From positions 186,001 through 250,000 of the forward strand of contig NZ_JAGQDE010000001.1 of assembly GCF_018069755.1 (NCBI RefSeq): a stretch of DNA of 64,000 nt, in the 5' to 3' direction. A program made the translations under genes and the position numbers. Under the pieces are notes generated by a model. It worked only from the letters and a program-made list of their open reading frames with translations. It searched no databases and had not been told where the DNA came from. Numbering within the stretch: position 1 is the first letter of the stretch; each line of letters opens with the position of its first letter. Shown in pieces: positions 50,762 through 58,390 of the stretch. The DNA comes from Ideonella aquatica (GTDB lineage Bacteria; Pseudomonadota; Gammaproteobacteria; Burkholderiales; Burkholderiaceae_C).

Positions 50762-51604
50762 TCAGCGCCGCCAGGCCGCCGCGGTGTAGACCGCCAGCGC
50801 CGCCCAGATCAGCCCGAAACCCAGCAGCCGCGCCGGCTGCAGCGGCTCGTGGAAGACCCACAGGCCCAGCATGAACTGAATCGACGGCCCCAGGTACTGC
50901 AGCAGGCCCAGCGTGGCCAGCGTGATCTGCCGCGCGCCGTGGGCGAACAGCAGCAGCGGCACGGCGGTCAGCGGGCCGGCCAGCACCAGCCAGAACCAGT
51001 CGGCACCGCTGTGCGGGGCGCCACCACTGGCCACCAGCCAGGCCAGTGCCGGCACGGCCAGCGGCGCCAGCAGCATGGTTTCCAGCGCCAGGCCTTCCAC
51101 CGCACCCAGCGGCGCCGTCTTGCGCAGCAGGCCGTACAGGCCGAAGCTGGCCGCCAGGCCCAGCGCGATCCAGGGCGGCGCGCCGGCCGTCCAGCCCAGC
51201 CACAGCACGCCCAGGCCGGCCATGGCCACGGCCACCCACTGCATGGGCTTGGGGCGCTCGCCCAGCACCACCACGCCCAGCAGCACGTTGAACAACGGGT
51301 TGATGAAGTAGCCCAGGCTGGCTTCCAGCACGCGGCCCTGCTGCACCGCCCACACATAGAGCAGCCAGTTGGCGGCCAGCAGCGCGGTGCTGGCGGTGAA
51401 GGCCCCCATGGCCTTGGGCGTCAGCTGACGCAACCAGGCCCAGCGCCGCTGCCAGGCCAGCAATCCCAGCACCATCACCAGCGACCAGACCGAGCGGTGG
51501 CCCACCATCTCCAGCGGCGGCACCGAGGCCAGGCGGTGGAAGTACAGCGGAAACAGGCCCCAGATGATGTAGGCGGTGGCGGCACTCAGCAGACCGGGCG
51601 GCAT
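50762..51604 (-). CDS. rarD: RarD/EamA-family permease (280 aa)
   Basis: Ten-helix transporter. Begins PPGLLSAATAYIIWGLFPLY, then HRSVWSLVMVLGLLAWQRRW and NWLLYVWAVQQGRVLEASLG with GYFINPLFNVLLG, the RarD signature. The stop abuts the convergent GntR stop without a spacer. Substrate unknown. Confidence 0.93.
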   Translation of the reverse strand: MPPGLLSAATAYIIWGLFPLYFHRLASVPPLEMVGHRSVWSLVMVLGLLAWQRRWAWLRQLTPKAMGAFTASTALLAANWLLYVWAVQQGRVLEASLGYFINPLFNVLLGVVVLGERPKPMQWVAVAMAGLGVLWLGWTAGAPPWIALGLAASFGLYGLLRKTAPLGAVEGLALETMLLAPLAVPALAWLVASGGAPHSGADWFWLVLAGPLTAVPLLLFAHGARQITLATLGLLQYLGPSIQFMLGLWVFHEPLQPARLLGFGLIWAALAVYTAAAWRR

Positions 51605-51641
51605 GGGCAGGCCGCAGGGTCGGCGGCAGAACAACGGGACC

Positions 51642-52472
51642 CTATTGTGGCGGCACGGCCGCGCCCAGGTCGGGCAGGGTCTTCCACTCAGGACCGGCGG
51701 CCGCCAGCCACTGCTGCGCCGGGCAGCCGTCCAGCGCCGGGACGGCCAGCGACAGCGCATGCAGCCACAGCCGCTGCACCCCCAGCCAGCCGGCCAGCGC
51801 GCGGTTCAGCGGCCCCTTGCCATGCGTGCTGTCGCCGATCAGCGGATGGCCCAGGTGCTTCAGGTGGCGGCGGATCTGGTGGCGCCGTCCGGTCTGCGGC
51901 CAGGCCTCGACCAGCGCGACGCGGGTGCCGGCGAAGCCCGGCCGGGTGGGCAGCGGCCATTCGGCCCGCGCCAGCGTGCGGCCCCGGGTACGGGCCTCCA
52001 GCATCGGCTGGCCGTGACTGGGGCGCTCGGGGTCGCGCGCCAGCGGGTGGTCGACGGACCATTCATCCGCCGGCCAGCCGCGCACCAGCGCCAGGTAGCG
52101 CTTGCGGCACTGGCCGGTCTCGAAGGCCTGGCCCAGCGCCCGCGCGGCCTGGGCGTGGCGGGCCAGCACCAGCACGCCCGAGGTGCCCTTGTCCAGCCGG
52201 TGCACCGGCGACAGCGGGCCCCACGTGGGGCGCAGGCGGTCGAGCACGGTGTCGGTCTCGTGGGCGTCCAGGCCGCTGCGGTGCACCAGCAGACCGGGGG
52301 GCTTGTCGACGACCAGCAGCGCCTCGGTCGCGCACAGCACCACCAGGTCGTGGCGCGCGGGCGACAGTGCAGCGCCGGCCTGTCCCACAGGCTGGGGATG
52401 CCCCGATGAATTGGGGAGGGCGCTGATCACGGGTCTTTTTGAAAAATGCCTGTCATCGAACCGCGGCACCAT
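51642..52472 (-). CDS. truC: tRNA pseudouridine synthase, TruC/RluA family (276 aa)
   Basis: Converts uridine to pseudouridine; TruC acts on U65 of tRNAs. The catalytic motif is VHRLDKGTSGVLVL with the aspartate; LVVDKPPGLLVHRSGLDAHE and WPQTGRRHQIRRHLKHLGHP are typical TruC strings. About 40 N-terminal residues precede the conserved core, so a GTG near 52430 could be the real start. Confidence 0.9.
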   Translation of the reverse strand: MVPRFDDRHFSKRPVISALPNSSGHPQPVGQAGAALSPARHDLVVLCATEALLVVDKPPGLLVHRSGLDAHETDTVLDRLRPTWGPLSPVHRLDKGTSGVLVLARHAQAARALGQAFETGQCRKRYLALVRGWPADEWSVDHPLARDPERPSHGQPMLEARTRGRTLARAEWPLPTRPGFAGTRVALVEAWPQTGRRHQIRRHLKHLGHPLIGDSTHGKGPLNRALAGWLGVQRLWLHALSLAVPALDGCPAQQWLAAAGPEWKTLPDLGAAVPPQ

Positions 52473-52495
52473 GACCGCGCAAGGAGGGACCGACC

Positions 52496-52876
52496 ATGCC
52501 TCAGACCTATTATCTCGGCGGCCGCACGCCGCTCGTGACCTGGACCGCCTGCCTGCTCTGGGCGCTGGCCACCGTGCTGGCCGCCTGGGTGGGCTGGTGG
52601 GGCAGCACCGCGCCTGCGTGGTGGATCGCCGCCGCCGGTGTGGCGGCCGCGCTGTTCTCGGTCACCGGTGCCGGCCTGTGGTGGCGTCTGGAGTGGGCGC
52701 GCCGGGCCAGCATGGCCTGCCTGCTGGTCGCGGGCGCGGGCAGCGCCGCCCTGGTCTGGCTGCTGGCCGGCCAGGCCCTGTGGGCCCTGTTGGCCGCGCT
52801 GCCGGTGGCCGCCGCGCTGGCCTGGCTGGCGCGCCGGCTGGGCGCCGACGCGGTGCGCGAGCAGTTCGTCGCCTAA
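52496..52876 (+). CDS. Small membrane protein of unknown function (126 aa)
   Basis: AAGGAGGGACCGACC gives a strong ribosome site. Four hydrophobic helices (about 14-34, 40-60, 70-88, 90-110) with a positively charged WRLEWARRAS loop. No family recognised. Divergent from truC, convergent with ychJ across the palindromic element. Confidence 0.8.
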   Translation: MPQTYYLGGRTPLVTWTACLLWALATVLAAWVGWWGSTAPAWWIAAAGVAAALFSVTGAGLWWRLEWARRASMACLLVAGAGSAALVWLLAGQALWALLAALPVAAALAWLARRLGADAVREQFVA

Positions 52877-53036
52877 GAGGCTGAGAGTCTTTCACTCATA
52901 CCCGCCTTGCACCTGAAAACGCCCCCGCTCGTCGTTGCACATGCTCGCCATAGCCCAAGCTATGGCTGCGCTGTGCGTCTAGATCGGGGTCGTTTTCAGG
53001 CGCCTTTCGGGCACGACCGAAAAACTCTCAGCCTCT
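52876..53036. repeat. 161-bp interrupted palindrome (MITE- or REP-like element)
   Basis: Perfect 13-bp terminal inverted repeats AGAGGCTGAGAGT (52876-52888) and its complement (53024-53036). Inside, CCTGAAAACG/CGTTTTCAGG (52912-52921/52991-53000) and GCCATAGC/GCTATGGC (52947-52954/52959-52966) share the same centre near 52956. It fills the space between two convergent genes and begins at the last base of the upstream stop codon. It could fold into one long hairpin and act as a bidirectional terminator, or be a small mobile element. Confidence 0.75.
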
Positions 53037-53042
53037 GAGCCG

Positions 53043-53450
53043 TCAGCGCAGGTCCCCATCCACGTAGTACCAGCGCGGCGTGCCCTCCAGGGCCGCGCGC
53101 TCGAAGCGGCTGGTCTCATGCAGGCGGTGCGCCCGCCCGCCCAGCTTGCTGCGCGCAACGAACTCCACCTCGGCCTGGTCCGGCGCCGTGACACGGTGCC
53201 GGCGCACCTCCAGGCCCAGCCAGCGCAGCCCGGGCGGGTTGGGCGTCAAGTCCTCGGGCCGGGTGCGCGGATGCCAGGTGTCCCGCAGGTAGTCCAGCCG
53301 GTCCAGCACATAGGCGCTGTAGCGCGAACGCATCAGCGACTCGGCATCCGGGGCCTGCAGGTGCAGCGGGCCGGCGTGCCAGCGGCCGCAGCAGCCCGCC
53401 AGCGGTCGGCCGCTGCCGCAGGGACACGCGGTGAGGAGGGCGTCAGACAT
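53043..53450 (-). CDS. ychJ: YchJ family SEC-C motif protein (135 aa)
   Basis: N-terminal zinc-binding SEC-C motif CPCGSGRPLAGCCGRWH (residues 9-25) followed by the UPF0225/YchJ middle domain (ESLMRSRYSAYVLDRLDYL, then TWHPRTRPEDL and VEFVARSKLGGRAHRLHE). Family length. Function unsettled. Cytoplasmic. Confidence 0.94.
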   Translation of the reverse strand: MSDALLTACPCGSGRPLAGCCGRWHAGPLHLQAPDAESLMRSRYSAYVLDRLDYLRDTWHPRTRPEDLTPNPPGLRWLGLEVRRHRVTAPDQAEVEFVARSKLGGRAHRLHETSRFERAALEGTPRWYYVDGDLR

Positions 53451-53478
53451 CTCGGGCGGGGTGGGCGAAAAGTTGCGC

Positions 53479-53484
53479 TAGAAT
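53479..53484 (+). promoter_or_regulatory. Candidate -10 element of tRNA-Ser
   Basis: TAGAAT lies 43 nt upstream of the mature tRNA, followed by GCAAGGC. The -35 region is GC-rich and not recognisable. Confidence 0.4.
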
Positions 53485-53526
53485 GCAAGGCTTCACCCAG
53501 ACAGACCACGGGTGCATCGCTTACCA

Positions 53527-53617
53527 GGAGAGGTGGCAGAGTGGTCGAATGCGCCGGACTCGAAATCCGGTATACGGTTATACCGTATCGAGGGTTCGAA
53601 TCCCTCCTTCTCCGCCA
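53527..53617 (+). tRNA. tRNA-Ser (anticodon CGA), CCA encoded
   Basis: 91-nt class II tRNA: acceptor GGAGAGG with CCTTCTCC, anticodon loop CTCGAAA with CGA reading UCG codons, a long variable arm (TACGGTTATACCGTA) and T-loop GGTTCGAATCC, discriminator G and CCA. Confidence 0.97.
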
Positions 53618-53623
53618 CAACAC

Positions 53624-53653
53624 CAAGGCCCACGCAGCAGTGCGTGGGCCTTG
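53624..53653 (+). terminator. Intrinsic terminator of tRNA-Ser
   Basis: A 13-bp stem CAAGGCCCACGCA/TGCGTGGGCCTTG with a GCAG loop, followed by TTCGTTC, starts 7 nt after the tRNA CCA end. Confidence 0.85.
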
Positions 53654-53759
53654 TTCGTTCCTGGCCCGTGCGGCCCCACTGGCATCAACAGGCCGCTGCG
53701 CTGCCGCGCCCAAGGCATCGCCGGACCCAGGGGCTTTGCAGGTGGGTGACCATGCGGCC

Positions 53760-54554
53760 ATGCTGGCCCGCCATCGTCTAGTCCGTCTGCTGAGCGCCGG
53801 CCTGGGTCTGTGGTGTGGCACCACGCTGCCCAGCCACGCCCAGATGCCGGTGGCGGGTGTGGACTGGCAGGCGGTGGGCAGTTTCCAGATCGCGCGCACC
53901 GAAACCACCATCGGCCAGTTCAGGCGCTTTGTGCAGGCCACGGGCACCGTCACCCGGGCCGAGCGGGCCGATGGCGGGCAGGTCTTTGAAGCGGGCTGGA
54001 CGAGCAAGCCTGGCTGGACCTGGCGGCGGCCTTTCGGTGGTCCGCGTGATGCGGCCGATGACGAGCCGGCGGTGCACATCAGCTTTGACGAGGCCCAGGC
54101 GTTTTGCCGCTGGGCCGGCGGGCGCCTGCCTACCGATGCGCAATGGACCTCGGCCGCCTACACCGAGCAACGCTCGCCCGCGGCGGCACCGTTCGTCACC
54201 GGCAGAAGCTACCGCTATCCCACCGGCGACAGCGCTCAGGGCGCGCAGTGCCTGGACGACTGCGGCGCCGCGGCGCAGGCGCGCGCGCTCCGGCATGGCG
54301 CCACGCTGTGGCGCGGCCACGGACATGCCGCCGTGGGACGCACGCCGGCCGGTGTGAATGGTCTGTTCGACATGGGCGGCAATGTCTGGGAGTGGGTGGA
54401 CGAAACAGCGGGTGCCGCTGGCGCCACCGAACGGCGTACGCGCGGGGGCTCCTGGTGGTACGGGGCGGCGCAGATGGAGGCCGGTCATCTGCAGGCCAAG
54501 CCGGCTGAGACCGCCGTGGTCTACATCGGTTTTCGCTGCGTCCGCGTGCCTTGA
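53760..54554 (+). CDS. Exported FGE/SUMF1-fold protein lacking the FGE cysteines (264 aa)
   Basis: Signal peptide at 1-28 (LLSAGLGLWCGTTLPSHA). The formylglycine-generating-enzyme fold is shown by RTETTIGQFRRFV, FCRWAGGRLPTDAQW, GLFDMGGNVWEWVDE and RGGSWW followed by IGFRCVRVP. Where sulfatase-activating enzymes have GGSWxC, this protein has GGSWWYGAAQM, so formylglycine formation is unlikely. Many bacterial relatives are binding or scaffold proteins of the periplasm. GTG at 53742 is an alternative start. Confidence 0.88.
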   Translation: MLARHRLVRLLSAGLGLWCGTTLPSHAQMPVAGVDWQAVGSFQIARTETTIGQFRRFVQATGTVTRAERADGGQVFEAGWTSKPGWTWRRPFGGPRDAADDEPAVHISFDEAQAFCRWAGGRLPTDAQWTSAAYTEQRSPAAAPFVTGRSYRYPTGDSAQGAQCLDDCGAAAQARALRHGATLWRGHGHAAVGRTPAGVNGLFDMGGNVWEWVDETAGAAGATERRTRGGSWWYGAAQMEAGHLQAKPAETAVVYIGFRCVRVP

Positions 54555-54754
54555 CCCTGGTGCCCGGCTGACCGCGACCGGGTGGGCGAAATGCCCCGGG
54601 TGGGGCGGAATCTGGGGACTTTGACCCAGGCGTCGGCTTGATGGCACAGGCCCACGCCAGGGCGCAGCGGTGCGGCCCAGCCTGGCACGCACTGTGCGGT
54701 GGTCCAGCCATCCGCCACGCATTGGGCGCGGCGGCCACCACCCGGAGCGCTGTC

Positions 54755-55042
54755 ATGTCCAAGTCCCTGTCCACCCCGATGCTGCTGCTCACCCTGCTGG
54801 CCGCACCCCTGGCCGCACTGGCCGGCCCGGCCTGCACCAGCGAGCCCGAGTCCAAATGGATTCCCGAAGCCGACATGGTCAAGCGCTTTCAGGCGCTGGG
54901 CTACAAGGACGATGTGAAGAAGCTGCATGTGTCCAAGGGCAAGTGCTGGGAAATCTACGGACACGACAAGCAAGGCCGCAAGGTGGAGGTCTATTTCCAC
55001 CCGATCAGCGGTGCGATCGCCGAAGAGAACATCAAGGACTGA
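54755..55042 (+). CDS. Exported PepSY-domain protein (95 aa)
   Basis: Signal peptide 1-23, then a PepSY-like small domain (MVKRFQALGYKDDVKKLHVS, then CWEIYGHDKQGRKVEVYFHP). Encoded 4 nt before a cytochrome b561 gene, a common pairing in which the PepSY protein is thought to assist the membrane cytochrome. CGGAG precedes the ATG. Confidence 0.9.
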   Translation: MSKSLSTPMLLLTLLAAPLAALAGPACTSEPESKWIPEADMVKRFQALGYKDDVKKLHVSKGKCWEIYGHDKQGRKVEVYFHPISGAIAEENIKD

Positions 55043-55046
55043 GGCC

Positions 55047-55664
55047 ATGGCCACCGATACGACAGCCGTCGTCCAGGTGCCGGTGTGGGACCGTTTCGTG
55101 CGGATCTTCCACTGGGGTCTGGTGGCCTCGTTCGCCACGGCCTGGCTCAACACCGAGCACATCGGCTGGTGGCACAAGGGGGCCGGCTACCTGGCGCTGG
55201 CGCTGGTGCTGGCGCGCATCGTCTGGGGCTTCGTGGCGCCGGGTGAGCATGCCCGCTTCGGCAGCTTTGTGCCGACACCGCGGCGGCTGTGGCGCTACCT
55301 GGGCCAGTTGCTGCGCCACCAGGAACCGCGCCACCTGGGACACAACCCGGCCGGCGCGGTGATGATCCTGTACCTGCTGGCCGCCAACCTGGTGATCGGC
55401 GCCACCGGGTTCATGATGACCACTGACGCCTTCTGGGGCAATGAGCTGGTCGAGAGCGTACACGTCAGCGCGGTCGACCTGACGCTGCTGGCGGTGGCGG
55501 TACACGTGGCGGCCAACCTGTACGGCGGCCGGCGCCATGGCGAACACCTGGTGCGTTCGATGTGGACCGGCCGCAAGCCGCTCAGCCCGGCCGGCCACGG
55601 TGCCCCGGCCGACCCACTGCCCGGAGCAACTGGGGATCGACAGCAGGCCTTGCACCGGCGATAG
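55047..55664 (+). CDS. Cytochrome b561-type di-haem membrane protein (205 aa)
   Basis: Four helices with haem-ligand histidines in RIFHWGLVASF, WWHKGAGYLALAL, ESVHVSAVDLTLL and AVAVHVAANLYGG. Members pass electrons from the quinone pool or ferredoxins to periplasmic partners. The PepSY gene upstream suggests a two-gene unit. The C-terminal tail is hydrophilic and proline/glycine-rich. Confidence 0.92.
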   Translation: MATDTTAVVQVPVWDRFVRIFHWGLVASFATAWLNTEHIGWWHKGAGYLALALVLARIVWGFVAPGEHARFGSFVPTPRRLWRYLGQLLRHQEPRHLGHNPAGAVMILYLLAANLVIGATGFMMTTDAFWGNELVESVHVSAVDLTLLAVAVHVAANLYGGRRHGEHLVRSMWTGRKPLSPAGHGAPADPLPGATGDRQQALHRR

Positions 55665-55693
55665 TCGGCGCTCTGTCTGACTGGAGCTGCCCG

Positions 55694-56740
55694 ATGCGTC
55701 GTCCCCTCACCCCTGCACCCATCCTGTCCCTGAGCACCCTGGTCGCCTGTGTGCTGGCCAGCTCCGGCGCCTGGGCCGCCCAGGGCTTGCAGGTCGAGCT
55801 GGCTGCGCCCGCCCAGGTGATGCAGGGCGATGGCGAGGTGGCGGTGGAGGTGGTGGTGCGCAACACCAGCGCCCGGCCCCACAAGCTGCTGCGCTGGCAA
55901 CTGCCCGAGGGCACGCTGCATGGCCCGCTCTTTCGCGTGATCGGTGCCGATGGCACCGAGGCCGCCTACCTGGGCCCGCTGGTCAAGCGGGCCGCACCGC
56001 GTGCTGAAGATCTGGTGGTGCTGGCCCCAGGTCAGCAGCTGAGCTACCGGGTCGACCTGTCACGCCAGTACGCGCTGCCGGACGGTCGCTACACCGTGGC
56101 GTACCTGGGGCGCGCCCGCGTGGCCGGCCGGGCGGATCTGGCCTCCAGCGCAGCGCTGTCGCTGTGGTTGTCGGGCCGCAGCGCGGCGGCACAGAGCGTG
56201 GCGCCCGAGGCCGCCACCAGTGGCCCGATCACCTTCACCGGTGCCTGCACGGCCGGCGAGCAGACGGACCTGATCACCGCGGTGGACAAGGCCACCGGCT
56301 ACGCCAGCGGGTCGAAGAAGTACCTGAAGGTGATGACCACGCCGACCACGCGCTACACCACTTGGTTCGGGGCCTACACCAGCGCGCGCCACGACACCGT
56401 GCGCACGCACTTCAACAAGATCACCCAGGCCTTCAAGAAGAAGCCGCTGACGCTGGACTGCTCGTGCAGCGACCCCGGTGTCTATGCCTACGTCTACCCG
56501 AATGATCCGTACAAGATCTACCTGTGCGGCGCCTTCTGGTCGGCCCCGATGACCGGCACCGACTCCAAGGCCGGCACGCTGATCCACGAGATGTCGCACT
56601 TCACCGTGGTGGCCGGCACCAATGACTGGGCCTATGGCCAGACGGCCGCCAAGGCACTGGCGATCAACAACCCGGACCGCGCGGTCGACAACGCCGACAG
56701 CCACGAGTATTTCGCCGAGAACACCCCGGCGCAGCCCTGA
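55694..56740 (+). CDS. Secreted M35 (aspzincin) metalloendopeptidase (348 aa)
   Basis: Signal peptide 1-29 (LVACVLASSGAWAAQ). Residues about 30-160 are a beta-sandwich prodomain. The catalytic domain has the zinc site IHEMSHF (His298, Glu299, His302) and third ligand Asp311 in GTNDWAYG, the aspzincin pattern of peptidyl-Lys metalloendopeptidases. Cysteines CSCSDPG and YLCGAFW are conserved. The stop shares a base with the next ATG (TGATG). It probably degrades external protein; the linked gene may restrain it. Confidence 0.94.
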   Translation: MRRPLTPAPILSLSTLVACVLASSGAWAAQGLQVELAAPAQVMQGDGEVAVEVVVRNTSARPHKLLRWQLPEGTLHGPLFRVIGADGTEAAYLGPLVKRAAPRAEDLVVLAPGQQLSYRVDLSRQYALPDGRYTVAYLGRARVAGRADLASSAALSLWLSGRSAAAQSVAPEAATSGPITFTGACTAGEQTDLITAVDKATGYASGSKKYLKVMTTPTTRYTTWFGAYTSARHDTVRTHFNKITQAFKKKPLTLDCSCSDPGVYAYVYPNDPYKIYLCGAFWSAPMTGTDSKAGTLIHEMSHFTVVAGTNDWAYGQTAAKALAINNPDRAVDNADSHEYFAENTPAQP

Positions 56741-57249
56741 TGAAGCGCTGGACGCTGGCGCTGCTGGTGGCCGGCATGGCTGTTTCCGCGGGTGTGGCTG
56801 CGGCACCGCTGTCCTGCAGCCTGCAGGTGCCTGTGCGCCAGGCCGTGGGGCAGGCCCTGCTGCTGCAGTTCACGCTGACCAACACCGGCACCGAGCCGCT
56901 GTGGGTGCTGCGCTGGAATACCCCCTGGGAGGGGGGCTGGATGGCGCCCTTCGTGGCACTGAGCCGCGACGGCCAGGCGCTGGACTACCAGGGCGCGATG
57001 GTCAAGCGCGCGGCGCCGGACGGCTCAGCCTATCTGCACCTTGCGCCGGGCCAGGCGCTGCGCGCTTCGATCCCGCTGGCGCCCGCCTTTGAACTGCGGC
57101 GTGCCGGGCGTTACCTGCTGCAGCCCGCGATCACGCTGGGCGACGTGCAGGTGCAGCAGGGGCGCGACGGGCCGCGGCTGGGTCAGGCCTGGAGCGGCGT
57201 TGAGCTCCCATGCGGCGAGGGCCGCTTTGAGCTGCTCACGCCGCGCTGA
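56740..57249 (+). CDS. Free-standing homologue of the M35 N-terminal domain (169 aa)
   Basis: Signal peptide 1-22. The rest aligns with the M35 prodomain just upstream: shared LRW, a DG-turn, the exact VKRAAP string, LAPGQ and GRY at matching spacing. No catalytic domain follows. It starts on the last base of the protease stop, so it is coupled in translation and goes to the same compartment. A dedicated inhibitor, intramolecular-chaperone partner or immunity-like protein is inferred. I know no named family for this pairing. Confidence 0.85.
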   Translation: MKRWTLALLVAGMAVSAGVAAAPLSCSLQVPVRQAVGQALLLQFTLTNTGTEPLWVLRWNTPWEGGWMAPFVALSRDGQALDYQGAMVKRAAPDGSAYLHLAPGQALRASIPLAPAFELRRAGRYLLQPAITLGDVQVQQGRDGPRLGQAWSGVELPCGEGRFELLTPR

Positions 57250-58287
57250 TCACTTGTAGCCGACACGGTCCAGCATCTGCTGCACCTTGGCCGAGTTGGC
57301 GCCGATCGTGGCGACCGGGATCACCTCGGCCTTGAACGGGCCCAGGGCCTTGAGAGCCGGGTTGTCGGCGCCCACGCCGTCCACCACTGCGTACTCGTTG
57401 TTGCCGTTGGCGAAGTAGGCCTGCGCCGAGGGGCTGGCCAGGTACTCCAGGAACCTGCGCGCGGCTTCAGGGTGCGGGGCGTTGCGGGCGACCGCGCCGC
57501 CGGCGATGTTGACGTGGGTGCCCTTGCCGGCCTGGTCGGGGAAGACCACGCCGACCTTGTCCATCACGTCACGGTCGGCGGGGTTGCTGGAGCGCATCAT
57601 GCGCGCCACGTAGTAGCTGTTCGACAGCGCCACCTGGCACTCGCCCGAGGCCACCGCCTTGATCTGGTCGGTGTCGCCGCCCTTGGGCGGACGGGCCATG
57701 TTGTCGACCACGCCCTTGAGCCAGGCCTCGGTGGCGGGCGGGCCCAGGTGCTCGAGCACCGCGCCGAACAGGCTCAGGTTGTAGGGGTGGGCGCCCGAGC
57801 GGGTGCAGACCTTGCCCTTGTTCTTCGGGTCGGCCAGTTCGGCGTAGGTGTCGACATCGGCGCGCTGCACGCTGGCCTTGTTGTAGACGATCACCCGGGC
57901 GCGGGTGGAGAAGCCGAACCAGGCCGGGCCCTCGCCCTTGTCGACACCGCGCAGCCGGGCCGGGATGGCCTTGTCCAGCACCGGCGACTTCAGCGGGCGA
58001 AAGAGGCCCGCTTCCTCGGCGCGCCACAGGCGGGCGGCATCCACCAGCAGGATCACGTCGGCCGGGCTGGCCGTGCCCTCGGTGCGCAGGCGCTCGAGGA
58101 TGCCGGCGTCGTCGGCATCGACGCGGTTGATCGTGATGCCGGTGGCCGCGGTGAAGTCCTTGTAGAGCGCCTCGTCGGTCTGGTAGTGGCGGGCGGAGTA
58201 CAGGTTCAGCACCTTGTCCTGCGCGGCGGCGCCCAGGGGCAGCAGGCAGGCGGCGAGCAGGGCGGGCAGCAGGCGGGTCGGGCGCAT
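57250..58287 (-). CDS. fbpA: Ferric-iron ABC transporter periplasmic binding protein (345 aa)
   Basis: Signal peptide 1-22 (LLPALLAACLLPLGAAAQ). The mature start DKVLNLYSARHYQTDEALY is the FbpA/FutA class; ALSNSYYVARM carries the paired tyrosines that chelate Fe3+. A Fur-like site lies just upstream. It trails the permease gene by 103 nt and is separate from the divergent ATPase. Convergent-adjacent to the M35 companion gene (no gap). Confidence 0.93.
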   Translation of the reverse strand: MRPTRLLPALLAACLLPLGAAAQDKVLNLYSARHYQTDEALYKDFTAATGITINRVDADDAGILERLRTEGTASPADVILLVDAARLWRAEEAGLFRPLKSPVLDKAIPARLRGVDKGEGPAWFGFSTRARVIVYNKASVQRADVDTYAELADPKNKGKVCTRSGAHPYNLSLFGAVLEHLGPPATEAWLKGVVDNMARPPKGGDTDQIKAVASGECQVALSNSYYVARMMRSSNPADRDVMDKVGVVFPDQAGKGTHVNIAGGAVARNAPHPEAARRFLEYLASPSAQAYFANGNNEYAVVDGVGADNPALKALGPFKAEVIPVATIGANSAKVQQMLDRVGYK

Positions 58288-58331
58288 GGTGGGCTCAGCG
58301 GAGTGTCAACGATGACACCAGTGTAATAGCA

Positions 58332-58349
58332 AACGCGAACAATTCGCAA
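58332..58349 (-). promoter_or_regulatory. Fur-like site upstream of fbpA
   Basis: Minus strand TTGCGAATTGTTCGCGTT contains the inverted repeat GCGAA-TTG-TTCGC, close to TTGCGAATnATTCGCAA Fur boxes reported in proteobacteria. It lies 45 nt before the fbpA ATG, overlapping a TATTAC -10-like box. Confidence 0.5.
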
Positions 58350-58390
58350 TCACAAAATAAGACCTGACCCTGCCGCAGGGCCACGCCCGG

